DNA of 64,000 nt from JBBRHQ01 sp963725315 (GTDB taxonomy: Bacteria; Actinomycetota; Thermoleophilia; Solirubrobacterales; 70-9): contig CAVRYA010000005.1 in NCBI GenBank assembly GCA_963725315.1, forward strand, positions 189,663-253,662, given 5' to 3'. The translations under genes were made by a program, and so were the position numbers. This document shows, one piece after another, positions 35,491 through 46,252 of this stretch; positions within the stretch are counted from its first letter, which is position 1; the number at the start of each line of letters is the position of its first letter. Under the pieces are notes generated by a model. It did not search any database. It was not told where the DNA came from and was given only the letters and a program-made list of their open reading frames with translations.

Positions 35491-38035
35491 GCATCGGGCA
35501 TCGCACACCGAGCGATCGGGTCGCCTGCTGATGGCGCTGGAGGCGCTCACCGGCCGCATCGAGGAGCGCGAGCTCGAGAAGGAGATGCGCAGCTCCTACA
35601 TCGATTACGCGATGAGCGTGATCGTCGGGCGGGCGCTGCCGGACGTCCGCGACGGGCTGAAGCCGGTCCACCGCCGGGTGCTATACGCGATGCACGACCT
35701 CGGGTTGCAGCCCACCCGCCCGTACCGGAAGTGCGCCTTCATCGTCGGCGAGGTGATGGGCAAGTACCACCCCCACGGCGACTCGGCGATCTACGACACC
35801 CTGGTGCGGATGGCGCAGGAGTTCTCACTGCGCTACCCGCTGATCGACGGACAGGGGAACTTCGGCTCGATCGACGACGACCCGGCGGCGGCGATGCGCT
35901 ACACCGAGGCGCGCCTCGGCCGTCTCGCGACGGAGATGCTGCGCGACATCGACGCCGACACCGTCGACTTCGGGCCCAACTACGACGAGTCGCAGCGCGA
36001 GCCCTCGATCCTCCCGTCGCGGTTCCCCAACCTGCTGGTCAACGGCGCCTCCGGAATCGCGGTCGGGATGGCTACCAACATCCCGCCGCACAACCTGCGC
36101 GAGACGGTCGACGCGGTTACCGCCTTCATCGACGACTCCGGGATCGACCTCGCCGGGCTGATGGAGCACGTCAAGGCACCCGACTTCCCGGGCGGCGGGA
36201 TCCTCGACCCCGCCGGGGTCCGCGACGCCTACGAGATCGGGCCGGGGCAGCCTCAGGGTCCGGGCCCGCGCCCACATCGAGCCGCTCAAGGGCGGCAAGG
36301 AGGCGGTGATCGTCACCGAGCTCGCCGTTCATGGTCAAGAAGGGCGGCGACTCCGGCCTGATCACGAAGATCGCCGATCTGGTGCGCGAGAAGAAGCTCG
36401 AGGGGATCTCCGACCTGCGCGACGAGTCCGATCGCTCCGGGATGCGGGTCGTGATCGAGCTGAAGCGGGGTGCCGTCCCCAACGTCGTGCTCACCAACCT
36501 CTACAAGCGGACCTCGATGCAGACCAGCTTCGGGGTCAACATGGTCGCCCTGGTCGACGGGGTCCCGAAGACGCTCGGCCTGCGCGAGCTGATCCGGCTA
36601 CTACGTCGATCACCAGCGCGAGGTCGTCACCCGCCGCACCCAGTACGAGCTGCGCCGCGCCGAGGCCCGCGCCCACATCCTCGAGGGGCTGCTCGTCGCG
36701 CTCGACAACCTCGACGCGGTGATCAAGCTGATCCGCTCCTCGCCGGACCCCGACGCCGCCCGGGCGGGGCTGATCGAGGAGTTCGAGCTCTCCCGCGAGC
36801 AGGCTCAGGCGATCCTCGACATGCGCCTTGCAGCGGCTCACGGCGCTCGAGTCCGACAAGGTCCGCGCTGAGCACGCCGACCTGATCGAGCGGATCGGCG
36901 AGCTGCGGGCGATCCTCGGCGACGAGTCGCGGATCTTCGGGATCGTCAAGGAGGAGCTGGTCGAGCTCATCGGCTCCTACGGCGACGAGCGCCGCACCGA
37001 GCTTCAGCACTTCGGCGGCGACATCGACGTCGAGGACATGATCGCCGAACAGCAGATGGTGATCTCGCTGACGGCCTCGGGCTACGTCAAACGGCTGCCG
37101 CTCGCGACCTATCGCCAGCAGCACCGCGGCGGCATCGGGGTGATGGGGATGAACATGAAGGAGGACGACTACATCCAGCACCTCCACATCTGCTCGACGC
37201 ACGACTTCCTGCTGTTCTTCACCAATCGCGGCAAGGTCTACCGGCTGAAGGTCTACGAGCTGCCGGAGGGCTCACGCACGGCGAAGGGCAGCGCCCTGGT
37301 CAATCTGCTGCCGCTGCGCGACGGCGAGAAGGTGATGGCGGTGATCCCGACGCGGGACTTCAAGGAGAACGAGTACCTGGTGTTCGCCACCGCCAAGGGG
37401 CAGATCAAGAAGACCGAGTTCCTCGCCTACAACACGCCGATCAAGGCAGACGGGATCATCGCGATCAAGGTCCGCGACGGCGACGAGCTCGTCCAGGTCC
37501 GCCTCACCTCGGGCCAGGACGACATCCTCATGGTCTCCCATTCCGGTCACGCCTCTCGCTTCGCCGAGAAGCTGGTGCGCCCGATGGGGCGCTCGACCAG
37601 CGGGATCAAGGGCATGAACGTCTCCGCCAGGGGAAACCGGGTGCTGGCGATGGACATCGCCCGCGACGACACCGAGCTCTTCGTCGTCACCGAGAACGGC
37701 TACGGCAAGCGCACCCCGGTCTCCGAGTACCCGGTCAAGGGCCGCGGCACCAAGGGAGTGCTGACGGCGAAGCTGACCGAGAAGAAGGGCGGCCTGGCCG
37801 GCGCGCTGATCGTCCGCGAGCATCAGGAGCTGCTGTTCATCTCCCAGAACGGGATGGTGCAGCGGACCTCGGTCAGCGGCATCTCGCGGATGGGCCGGCC
37901 CACCCAGGGGGTCAAGGTGATGAACATCAAGGAGGACGACCGGGTCAGCGCCGTGGCGCTGGTGGTCGAGTCGGAGGCCCCTTCCTCCGGCAACGGCGCG
38001 ACGCCGGACGACGAGGCGCCGCCCCCGCCGACTGA
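35483..38035 (+). CDS. gyrA: DNA gyrase subunit A (frameshifted)
   Basis: The breakage-reunion subunit. Start overlaps the gyrB end by 8 nt (ATG 35531 is an alternative). Blocks: MRSSYIDYAMSVIVGRALPDVRDGLKPVHRRVLYAM, the QRDR region KYHPHGDSAIYDTLVRMAQ, the active-site tyrosine in EARLGRLATEM-type MRYTEARLG. After shifts near 36240, 36330, 36600 and 36830, a C-terminal beta-pinwheel is readable (QQHRGGIGVMGMNMKEDD contains the GyrA-box-like motif, then GRGTKGV and GRPTQGVKVM). The stop at 38035 needs one last shift after the Pro/Glu tail. Confidence 0.95.
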
Positions 38036-38061
38036 GGAGTGTGCTTCAATCGGATCACCAG

Positions 38062-38202
38062 AGAAAGGAGGTGGTCCTAAGTTGATTCGACATGCTTGCG
38101 GGGACTCTGGAGGTGCAGGGCCGCTAGGAGGCCGTGCGTGCCGCCCGGCGGAATCTCACCCGGGCACCGGCGAGCGAGGGACCGGATCTTGTCCCTACCG
38201 GT
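38062..38202 (+). other. Strong SD, mini-ORF and alternative hairpins after gyrA
   Basis: AGAAAGGAGGTGG at 38062-38074 is almost the full complement of the 16S rRNA 3' end. Possible starts follow: TTG 38082 (long frame, not recognisable) and ATG 38092, which gives an 11-codon peptide MLAGTLEVQGR ending in TAG at 38127. Downstream, GCCCGG (38143-38148) can pair with CCGGGC (38160-38165). ACCGG at 38166-38170 and ACCGG at 38181-38185 compete for CCGGT at 38198-38202, and GGGAC (38178-38182) can pair with GTCCC (38191-38195). Function unknown. Confidence 0.4.
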
Positions 38203-38236
38203 TGCCAACCCCTCGCCTCGCTTCCCGACGCACCTG

Positions 38237-38262
38237 CGAGGGCCGCCTTCGGGCGGCCCTCG
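38237..38262. terminator. Rho-independent-type terminator
   Basis: CGAGGGCCGCC TTCG GGCGGCCCTCG is a perfect 11-bp stem with a stable TTCG loop, between convergent genes (gyrA unit on plus, secreted protein on minus). The T-tract is weak (TCGTTCTC). It probably ends transcription from both sides. Confidence 0.75.
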
Positions 38263-38306
38263 TCGTTCTCATCCGAGGTTGCCGAGGCGGAAGCGTTCGA
38301 TCAAGG

Positions 38307-38837
38307 TCACCCGGTGCCCGTCGCGCTGTTGAAGGTGTCGAAATCCATCTCGACCTTTCCGTGACGAATGTGGAAACCGGTCGAGTCCCTTCGAAGGCGG
38401 GGGAAGGCGCGCCGCAGCCGCCGGGAGGTCGAGCCCAAGCCGATCCCGTGCCGGGTCCTGATCCGCATCAGCGGGCCCTTGTAGACGGGAACGACCGCCC
38501 AGCCTCATCCCGACCGCGATCGTCACCGTGTAGACGCGGCCTGAGGGATCGAGCCCTCGGCCGCGTAGTAGGCGACCCCGCGGCCCCTGTCGCGATCGTT
38601 GCCATAGGTGCAAACGGTGTATGCCCGAGGTCGCGAAAGCGGCAGTCCCGCGGCCACTGCCCCAGGCGTTTCGCGCCGCGTCCAGGCGCTCCCCGATCCG
38701 GATTCCGGCGATCCTTCCGGGCACCCGGATCGCGGGGTCTGCGGGTTCGGGTAGCTGAAGGTGTCGGCGACTGCGGGGACGGCGAGGCAGGTCAGGCCCG
38801 CCAGGAAGACGAGCAATGACCGTCTGGCGACCCTCAC
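38307..38837 (-). CDS. Small secreted protein of unknown function (frameshifted)
   Basis: GTG 38837 overlaps the HNH gene stop (GTGA). A clean signal peptide (RRSLLVFLAGLTCLAVPAVA-DT) leads into a domain with Tyr/Gly-rich strands (YTVCTYGNDRDRGRGVAYYA). Other frames then give GRVYTVTIAVGMRLG and a C-terminus DSTGFHIRHGKVEMDFDTFNSATGTG. About 176 codons with two shifts. I do not recognise the family. Secretion is clear from the signal peptide; coupling to an endonuclease gene is odd. Confidence 0.55.
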
Positions 38838-39435
38838 GCCACGGCCGGCAGGTATTGCGCGCCATGCCGTCGGGATGCTCGGGCTGGCGATCCGGATGAA
38901 GACAGTCGGGCCCGGGGGCCGAGGGTCGGCTTGCCGGGTGCATCTGGATCTCCCGCGGCAGGCGGTTTCCCTTGCGCCGGTTGCATGATGCGCAGGAGGC
39001 GACGATGTTCTCCCAGACCGACTTGCCGCCGCGGCTGCGGGGGATCACGTGATCGACGGTCAGCCCGGGCTTGCGCGAGCCGCAGTACTGGCAGGTCCAG
39101 GAGTCGCGGGCCAGCACCGCCTTGCGGGTGATCTTGCGGCGGTGGGCGTCGCGGGGGATGCGGACGAAGCTGATCAGGCGGATCACGATCGGCCGCTCGA
39201 GGGTCAGGCGCTCCGAGCGCAGCGCCCGCTTGCCGTGTTCGAGCACCTCGGCCTTCTCCTTCAGCACCAGGACGGCGGCGCGGCGGACGGTGCAGACGTT
39301 GATCGGCTCGTAGGTCGCGTTGAGGACGAGCACCCGCGCGCTGGACCGGAGCCCTGCCCCCGCGGTCGCGTCGGCTGTCGAGGGACCTGACTTCGCGGCC
39401 CTCGCTCCTGCGGTCGAGGCGCGACGCTTAGCCAT
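38834..39435 (-). CDS. HNH endonuclease (one frameshift)
   Basis: The free-standing HNH protein has an N-terminal Ala/Arg/Thr-rich part, RVLVLNATYEPINVCTVRRAAVLVLKEKAEVLE, then the HNH domain: VLARDSWTCQYCGSRKPGLTVDHVIPRSRGGKSVWENIVASCASCNRRKGNRLP, with both CxxC knuckles, the DH pair and the final N/H region. A shift near 38935-38960 leads to PTVFIRIASPSIPTAWR and QYLPAVA. These McrA-like proteins are widespread in actinobacterial chromosomes, usually not beside a methylase; the function is unknown. Confidence 0.88.
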
Positions 39436-39448
39436 ATCGGGGGCGATT

Positions 39449-40303
39449 CTAGAGGGTGGCACGCACGGGATAGGAGCCGAGCACGCGCACGGACTCCGCC
39501 TTGCCGCGCAGCCCCTCGACCGCCTCGGTGATCGCCTCCTCCGAGATCGCCCCCTCGATGTCGAGAAAGAACATGTAGCGCCCCAGCCCGCCCCGGCGCA
39601 GCGGCCTCGACTCGATCCGGGTCAGGTTGATCGCTCGGCCCGAGAACTCCAGCAGCGCGTCGACCAGCGCCCCGGGATGGTCCTCGCCGAGCTCGGAGAA
39701 GACCAGGCTGGTCTTCCAATCGCCCTCGCCGCTGGCGTCGGTCCCCGCCGGCGCGAGCCAGACGAAGCGGGTGACGTTGTCCTTCTCGTCGGCGACGTTC
39801 TCCCGGAGGACGACGCAGCCGTAGAGCTCGGCGGCCGAGGCCGCCGCGAGCGCCGCCCAGGGCCGCTCCGAGCCGGCGATCGACGCACCGCCTCGGCCGT
39901 GCTGTCGACCGCTCGCGCCTCGGCGCCGCGACAGCTCGCTCGCGCAGGAAGCGAGCGCACTGGGCGAGCGCCTGCGGATGGGAGAGGACGACCTCGATCT
40001 GATCGAGCGGGAAGCGGCCGGCGAGCAGATCAGGCTGGAGCTGACCGGGTAGTCGTACTCGCCGACGATCGTCACGCCGTGCGCATCCAGGGCGAGGGCG
40101 TCGAGCGTCGAGCGCACCGAGCCCTCGATCGAGTTCTCGAATGGGACCAGGGCCCGGTCGGCGTCGCCGTCCTGGACCGCCAAGATCGCCTCGTGGACGG
40201 TCGCGGTGCGCAGCGGCTCGAACTCGCGGTCGCCGCCGAGCGCGGCGCTCAGCGCGTCCTCGGTGAAGGTCCCCGCCGGGCCCAGGTAGGCGATCCGCCT
40301 CAT
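39449..40303 (-). CDS. pheA: Prephenate dehydratase (two compensating shifts)
   Basis: The enzyme converts prephenate to phenylpyruvate. Start RRIAYLGPAGTFTEDAL; ALVPFENSIEGSVRSTLDAL; the catalytic TRF motif is in NVTRFVWLA; the C-terminal ACT domain has KTSLVFSELGEDHPGALVDALLEFSGRAINLTRIESRPLR with the ESRP phenylalanine-binding motif. Between ~39880 and 40040 the main frame is wrong; another reads FPLDQIEVVLSHPQALAQCARFL. The 284 codons are normal. The ATG overlaps the stop of the DUF4446 gene (ATGA). Confidence 0.93.
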   Translation of the reverse strand: MRRIAYLGPAGTFTEDALSAALGGDREFEPLRTATVHEAILAVQDGDADRALVPFENSIEGSVRSTLDALALDAHGVTIVGEYDYPVSSSLICSPAASRSIRSRSSSPIRRRSPSALASCASELSRRRGASGRQHGRGGASIAGSERPWAALAAASAAELYGCVVLRENVADEKDNVTRFVWLAPAGTDASGEGDWKTSLVFSELGEDHPGALVDALLEFSGRAINLTRIESRPLRRGGLGRYMFFLDIEGAISEEAITEAVEGLRGKAESVRVLGSYPVRATL

Positions 40304-40826
40304 CGACCGAGCTCGGGCTCCTCGCCCCGGGGGCGCAAGGCGGAGCTCAGCGCTTCCTGCTCCTCGGGGGAGAGCTCGAGCTCGGAGCTGCCGTCGATGA
40401 TCCTCTTCGCGTAGAGGCGCGCCTGTTCGCGGTGCAGGATCGAGGAGAGGACGACGCCGTCACGATGTGAGTCGAGCAGGGCGACCGAGCTCGACTGCCG
40501 CCCGCTCATCTCGCCCATCGCGTCGTAGCGGACCACGCCGACGTGGCTGATCGCCCCACGCAGCTCCGCGGCGAGCTCGGCGTCGCGGGCGTCGAGTCGA
40601 CTGACCGCCTGCTGGAGCGCCTGCGGCCGAGCTCGCCGAGACCGCGGTCGAGCTCGGCGCCGTGATCGACCAGGTCGCGCTCGCCGGATTCGCCGAGGAC
40701 AAGACCCGCTGCGCCTCGCGCAGCGCCGCAGCGCCGCGCCAGGCCGAGGCAAGAGCCGAGCGCAAGGAGTGCCAGAACGGCTGCGCCGAGCGCGACGATT
40801 CCCGTCGCTGTGGTCAGCTCCTTCAC
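40300..40826 (-). CDS. DUF4446 family protein (frameshifted)
   Basis: One N-terminal membrane helix (TGIVALGAAVLALLALGSCLGLA), then a frameshifted coiled-coil-like helix (LQQAVSRLDARDAELAAELRGAISHVGVVRYDAM) and the conserved C-terminal module EMSGRQSSSVALLDSHRDGVVLSSILHREQARLYAKRIIDGSSELELSPEEQEAL. This is DUF4446, of unknown function, common in Firmicutes and actinobacteria near parB or HTH genes. About 175 codons. It lies between the CARDB-domain gene and pheA. Confidence 0.85.
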
Positions 40827-40832
40827 GCAGGG

Positions 40833-41950
40833 CTAGCTGAAGTTGACCGTGTAGGAGGCCTTGTTGTTGTCGGTCACCTGTTCGCCGGGAACCGCGTCGA
40901 CCTCGACGTCGAGCGTCACCTGTCCCTTCGGAGTCGAGGGCAGCTGGACGGTCACGGTCTGCGTCTCGCCGGGACCGATCGAGCTGATCTCCTCGGTGGT
41001 CGCGGTGCCCCCGTCCACCGCGACCCCGACGGTCACGCCGCTCTCGTTCGAGTTGCCCTGGTTCTGCACCTGCACGTCGACCGCAGGCGGGCCGCTGGTG
41101 CTCACGGTCGCCGTGGTGCCCTCGGTGAGGGCGACCCCGTTGATGCTGGTGCTGAGCAGGCCGGTGCCGTGCAGGCCCGGCGTGGCCGCCGCCGAGGCGC
41201 CTGTCACGTTGCCGAGCGAGCTGTTGATCGTGCTCGGGTCGAGCCATTTGGTGTCGCCATTCGGGATGAACTCGCTCGCGGGGACGTCGGAGCCCGCGAT
41301 CCCCTGGTCGGCGAGGACGCCGTTGATCTGGGGGGCGACGACCTGTGAGTAGAGCACGTCGCTGGCCAGCAGGGTCCGCATCTGATTGGCGATGCTCGCC
41401 ATCGCCCGCTCGCGCCCGGCGTCGCCCAGCGCGGTGCTCATCTTGTCGGCGATCTTGCCGAAGGCGGCAGCCCGCAGCTCGTAGACGAGCTCGAGGCCGT
41501 CCTGGGCGCCGCTCATGTCGCCCGGCGGGCTGAGGTCCTCGAACCCGCGTCAGGTAGCCGTCCATGGCGCTGCGGTCGGCGTTCGTCTCGGTGACGAAAT
41601 CGGTCACCGAGGCGCTCCCGGGGTCCTCGAGCCGTGCGAAGAAGCGCTTGCTGGTCTGCGCGGTCTCGTCGACGATCTGGGAGACGTTGCGGGAGTAGTC
41701 CGTGAGGGCGCGATCGTGGCGGGCGTCGAGGCAGCCGCGGATCCCGAGCACCAGGAGGATGACGACGATCAGGGCCCCGCCGAGCGCGATGCCCGCGCCT
41801 CGCCATCACCTGTTGGCGCCGCGGCCGGCGCGCGGCCGCCGCTCGCGCGGGGCCCGCCGCGGCAGGGCCTGCTCGCTGGTCGGTGACGCTGAGGGTTCCT
41901 CGTCGAACGGATCCAAAAGGGGGTGCCTCCGGTGCGCTGCTCGGCGGCAA
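40833..41950 (-). CDS. Membrane protein with extracytoplasmic CARDB-like domain
   Basis: The protein starts (TTG 41950) with a disordered Pro/Arg-rich cytoplasmic part, then a membrane helix (GIALGGALIVVILLVLGIRGCLDA) read in another frame. A helical external region follows (YSRNVSQIVDETAQTSKRFFARLEDPGSASVTDF ... AGRERAMASIANQMRTLLASDVLYSQVV), then a C-terminal immunoglobulin-like CARDB module (VDVQVQNQGNSNESGVTVGVAVDGG ... QVTDNNKASYTVNFS). At least three shifts. Probably an envelope protein linked to the signalling/cell-wall operon that begins divergently at 42054. Function unknown. Confidence 0.65.
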
Positions 41951-42053
41951 GTATGAACGCTGCGGGGGCAGCGCGCGTCAGGAGCCGCTGCCCGACGGTG
42001 CCATTCTTGCGCGCCCGGGCAGGCCTGCGCCGCCCGGCGTCGAAGCCGAAGCA

Positions 42054-43638
<1,585 letters not shown>

Positions 43639-43694
43639 GATTTCTGCCGCTGACTCAGGCCCCGGGGGCCTGCCCTCGGCCAAGCCAAGGAGCC

Positions 43695-44471
43695 GTGCCA
43701 TCAGCGTTCTGCGCAATCTCGAAGCCCGGATCGAAGGCCTCGTCGAAGGGGTGTTCAGCCGTGCCTTCAGCTCCGAGGTGCAGCCGGTCGAGCTGGCGCG
43801 GAAGCTCGCCAAGGAGATGGACGCGCACAAGACAGCCTCGGTCTCGCGGGTCTACGTTCCCAACGAGTACATCGTCCACCTCTCGCGCCAGGACAGGGGC
43901 AAGCTGGAGGGCTATGAGCGCTCGCTCGAGCAGGAGCTGTCCGGCTACCTGCTCGAGCACGCGCGGCGCCGCGAGCTACGACCTGCTGACCCGGCCGGCA
44001 GTCACCTTCAAGACCGACGAGCGCCTGCGGCTCGGCGAGTTCGGGATCCAGACGCGGCTGGTCAAGCCGCCGGCCCGCGAGGGCGAGAGCCCGAAGCAGG
44101 GCGAGGAGGGCACACACGATGGTCTACTCGGCGGTCAGGGAGCGCGAGGCCGAGTCACCGAAGCGCCAGCGCCCCCGGCACGGCGACCGACCCGGGCGAT
44201 CGTGGCCCTCGACGACCGCCGCTACGTCCTCGACGGGCCGAAGGCGACGATCGGCCGCTCGAAGGACACCGATTGCGTCCTGCGCGACCCGAACGTGTCG
44301 CGCCGCCACGCCGAGCTGCGGCGCGCCGACACCGGTGACTGGCAGATAGTCGATCTTGGCTCCACCAACGGGATCAAGGTCAACGGCCGGCGGGTCTCCT
44401 CGTCCCGGCTGCGGCCGGGAGACGAGGTCACCATCGGCACGACGACCTTTCTCTTCGACCTAGAGCAATGA
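43695..44471 (+). CDS. fhaA: FhaA: DUF3662 and FHA domain protein (frameshifted)
   Basis: An N-terminal DUF3662 domain (SVLRNLEARIEGLVEGVFSRAFSSEVQPVELARKLAKEMDAHKTASVSRVYVPNEYIVHLS) is followed by a linker and a C-terminal FHA domain (YVLDGPKATIGRSKDTDCVLRDPNVSRRHAELRR ... DLGSTNGIKVNGRRV), with the phospho-Thr-binding GRS, SRRH and STNG motifs. It is the mycobacterial FhaA equivalent, which binds phosphorylated partners of the peptidoglycan machinery. Shifts are near 43700 and 43975. The start is approximate. Confidence 0.88.
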   Translation: MPSAFCAISKPGSKASSKGCSAVPSAPRCSRSSWRGSSPRRWTRTRQPRSRGSTFPTSTSSTSRARTGASWRAMSARSSRSCPATCSSTRGAASYDLLTRPAVTFKTDERLRLGEFGIQTRLVKPPAREGESPKQGEEGTHDGLLGGQGARGRVTEAPAPPARRPTRAIVALDDRRYVLDGPKATIGRSKDTDCVLRDPNVSRRHAELRRADTGDWQIVDLGSTNGIKVNGRRVSSSRLRPGDEVTIGTTTFLFDLEQ

Positions 44472-44475
44472 GTCG

Positions 44476-44946
44476 GTGGACTACGAGCCGATATCAGTAG
44501 CCCTCAAGTTCGGCTTCCTGGCGCTGCTCTACCTGTTCCTCCTCTGGATCGCCAGAAGCGCGCTCAAGGACCTGCGGCGGACCGTCTCCCCGGCCCCCGA
44601 CGCCACCGGGTACCACAACCTCCCCGCCGCCGAGGACAGCGGCCCCGGCGAGGACGCCTGGCTGGTCGCGGAGCGCGGCGGCGGGCTCTCCTCCGGGGAG
44701 CGGTTCGACCTCTTCGGAGGGCTCTCGATCGGCCGGTCGGCCGACGCGGACGTCCGCATCGAGGACCGCTACGCCTCCGGCCTGCACGCCAGGATCTACA
44801 TGCGCGCCGGCCGCTACTACGTCGAGGACATGAACTCCACCAACGGGACGCTGCTGAACGACGCCTCGCTGAGCGGGGAGGCGGAGCTGGTCCCCGGTGA
44901 CCTGGTGAGAATCGGTGACACCGAGTTCCGCTTTGAGCTGGAGTGA
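44476..44946 (+). CDS. fhaB: FhaB: membrane-anchored FHA domain protein
   Basis: The intact 156-aa protein has one N-terminal helix (ALKFGFLALLYLFLLWIARSAL) and a C-terminal FHA domain (GLSIGRSADADVRIEDRYASGLHARIYMRAGRYYVEDMNSTNGTLLND). It is the FhaB/FipA equivalent that recruits kinase-phosphorylated proteins at the division site. GTG start 4 nt after the fhaA stop, and pstP starts 4 nt after its own stop. Confidence 0.93.
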   Translation: MDYEPISVALKFGFLALLYLFLLWIARSALKDLRRTVSPAPDATGYHNLPAAEDSGPGEDAWLVAERGGGLSSGERFDLFGGLSIGRSADADVRIEDRYASGLHARIYMRAGRYYVEDMNSTNGTLLNDASLSGEAELVPGDLVRIGDTEFRFELE

Positions 44947-44950
44947 GCCG

Positions 44951-46252
44951 ATGCTGAGGGTCGCCGATCTCGCCTTTCGCTCCGACACCGGCCGTCAACG
45001 CCACGCCAACGAGGACTCCTACTTCGCCCGGGCGCCGGTGTTCGTGGTCGCCGACGGGATGGGCGGCGCCCAGGCCGGGGAGGTGGCCTCGAAGATCGCC
45101 GCCGACGCCTTCGAGCGCGATCTCCCCGACGGCGCTCCAGAGACGATCCTGCGGGAGACGATCGAGTCCGCCAACCGGGAGATCCACAAGCTCGCCAAGG
45201 ACGACCCGTCCCGGGCGGGAATGGGGACGACGATCACCGCCGCGATGCTCAACGCGGATGCCGAGGAGGTGGCGATCGGCCACGTCGGCGACAGCCGCGC
45301 CTATCGCCTGCGGAAAGACAGCCTCGAGCTGCTCACCAGGGACCACTCGCTGGTCGAGGAGATGCGCCGCACCGGCCAGATCACCGACCAGCAGGCGGAG
45401 GAGCACCCGCAGCGCTCGATCATCACCCGGGCCCTCGGTCCCGAGGCCGATGTAAACGTCGATCTGCAGACCGTCCCAGCGCTGGCGGGCGACGTCTTCC
45501 TGCTCTGCTCCGACGGGCTGACGACGATGCTCGGCGAGGAGAGGATCGAGCGGTTGCTGGCGGGCGCCACCTCCCTCGACGCCGCCGTCCGGGCCCTGGT
45601 CGACGACGCCAATCGTGAGGGCGGCCGCGACAACATCACCGCGGTCGTCTTCCGCCTCGATGACGCAGCCGCCCCGGCCGAGCCGGCCGAGAGCCCGACC
45701 CTTGTCGGCCCCAGCGCCGCCGAGGAGGGCTTCACCGCCGAGGAGGTGCGGCGCCGGGCGGCCGCGGCGCGGGCGAGGGAACGGCGCGGGGAGCCGCGGA
45801 GGAAGCGCAGGGGGCTGCGGCGTGCGGCCAAGGCACTCGCCGCGATCCTCGTCCTCGGGGCGATCGTCTTCGGCGCGGCCTACGGGATCCGCCAGGTCTG
45901 GTTCCTCGGCACCGACGAGGGCGGCCGTGTGGCGCTCTACCGGGGGCTTCCCTATGACCTTCCGTTCGGGATCAGCCTCTATCAGGAGCGCTACGCGAGC
46001 CCGATCCAGACCTCATCGCTCTCCGGCAGGCAGCGGGGCGCAGTCACCGGCCACGACCTGCGCTCGCGCTCCGACGCGACCTCGCTGATCGAGGAGATCG
46101 AGCGCCGGGCCGGTCTCAGCCGCGACGGCACTGCGAAGGTCCGGCCGCGCCAGCCTCAGGGCAGGCCGAACGGGGGCGGCTCGGCGGGCGCCGGCCAGCA
46201 GGGCGCCGGCGGGGCCGGCGGGAACAGCGGGGCCGCCGGGGCGGGGAAGTGA
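44951..46252 (+). CDS. pstP: PP2C-type Ser/Thr protein phosphatase PstP
   Basis: The intact 433-aa protein has the PPM motifs in order: SDTGRQRHANEDSYF, VVADGMGG, GMGTTITAAML, HVGDSRAYRL, TRDHSLV, LLCSDGLTTML and GGRDNITAVVF. A cytoplasmic linker, one membrane helix (AKALAAILVLGAIVFGAAYGI) and an external domain with a Gly/Ala-rich tail follow. It reverses the action of the operon's kinases. The stop overlaps the rodA GTG (GTGA). Confidence 0.95.
   Translation: MLRVADLAFRSDTGRQRHANEDSYFARAPVFVVADGMGGAQAGEVASKIAADAFERDLPDGAPETILRETIESANREIHKLAKDDPSRAGMGTTITAAMLNADAEEVAIGHVGDSRAYRLRKDSLELLTRDHSLVEEMRRTGQITDQQAEEHPQRSIITRALGPEADVNVDLQTVPALAGDVFLLCSDGLTTMLGEERIERLLAGATSLDAAVRALVDDANREGGRDNITAVVFRLDDAAAPAEPAESPTLVGPSAAEEGFTAEEVRRRAAAARARERRGEPRRKRRGLRRAAKALAAILVLGAIVFGAAYGIRQVWFLGTDEGGRVALYRGLPYDLPFGISLYQERYASPIQTSSLSGRQRGAVTGHDLRSRSDATSLIEEIERRAGLSRDGTAKVRPRQPQGRPNGGGSAGAGQQGAGGAGGNSGAAGAGK

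Noticed and set aside
33424..35559. A 711-codon open frame antisense to gyrB
   Set aside because: It is the mirror frame of a strongly GC-biased gene and is Leu/Val/Gly/Asp-rich without domains; gyrB on the plus strand is unmistakable.
38062..38077. Fragment of a 16S rRNA gene
   Set aside because: AGAAAGGAGGTGG is complementary to the 16S 3' end, but no rRNA sequence flanks it; it reads as a strong Shine-Dalgarno.
36828..38819. A GyrA reading frame continuing more than 700 nt past the Pro/Glu tail
   Set aside because: After about 38030 the composition becomes Arg/Gly/Ser-rich noise, crosses a strong SD and a perfect terminator hairpin, and runs antisense to the secreted-protein gene. A missed stop from one indel explains it.
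38269..38834. A longer HNH endonuclease with a 200-residue C-terminal extension
   Set aside because: The normal HNH end (QYLPAVA) is found one frame away, and the extension is antisense-like Arg/Pro/Gly sequence over the signal-peptide gene.
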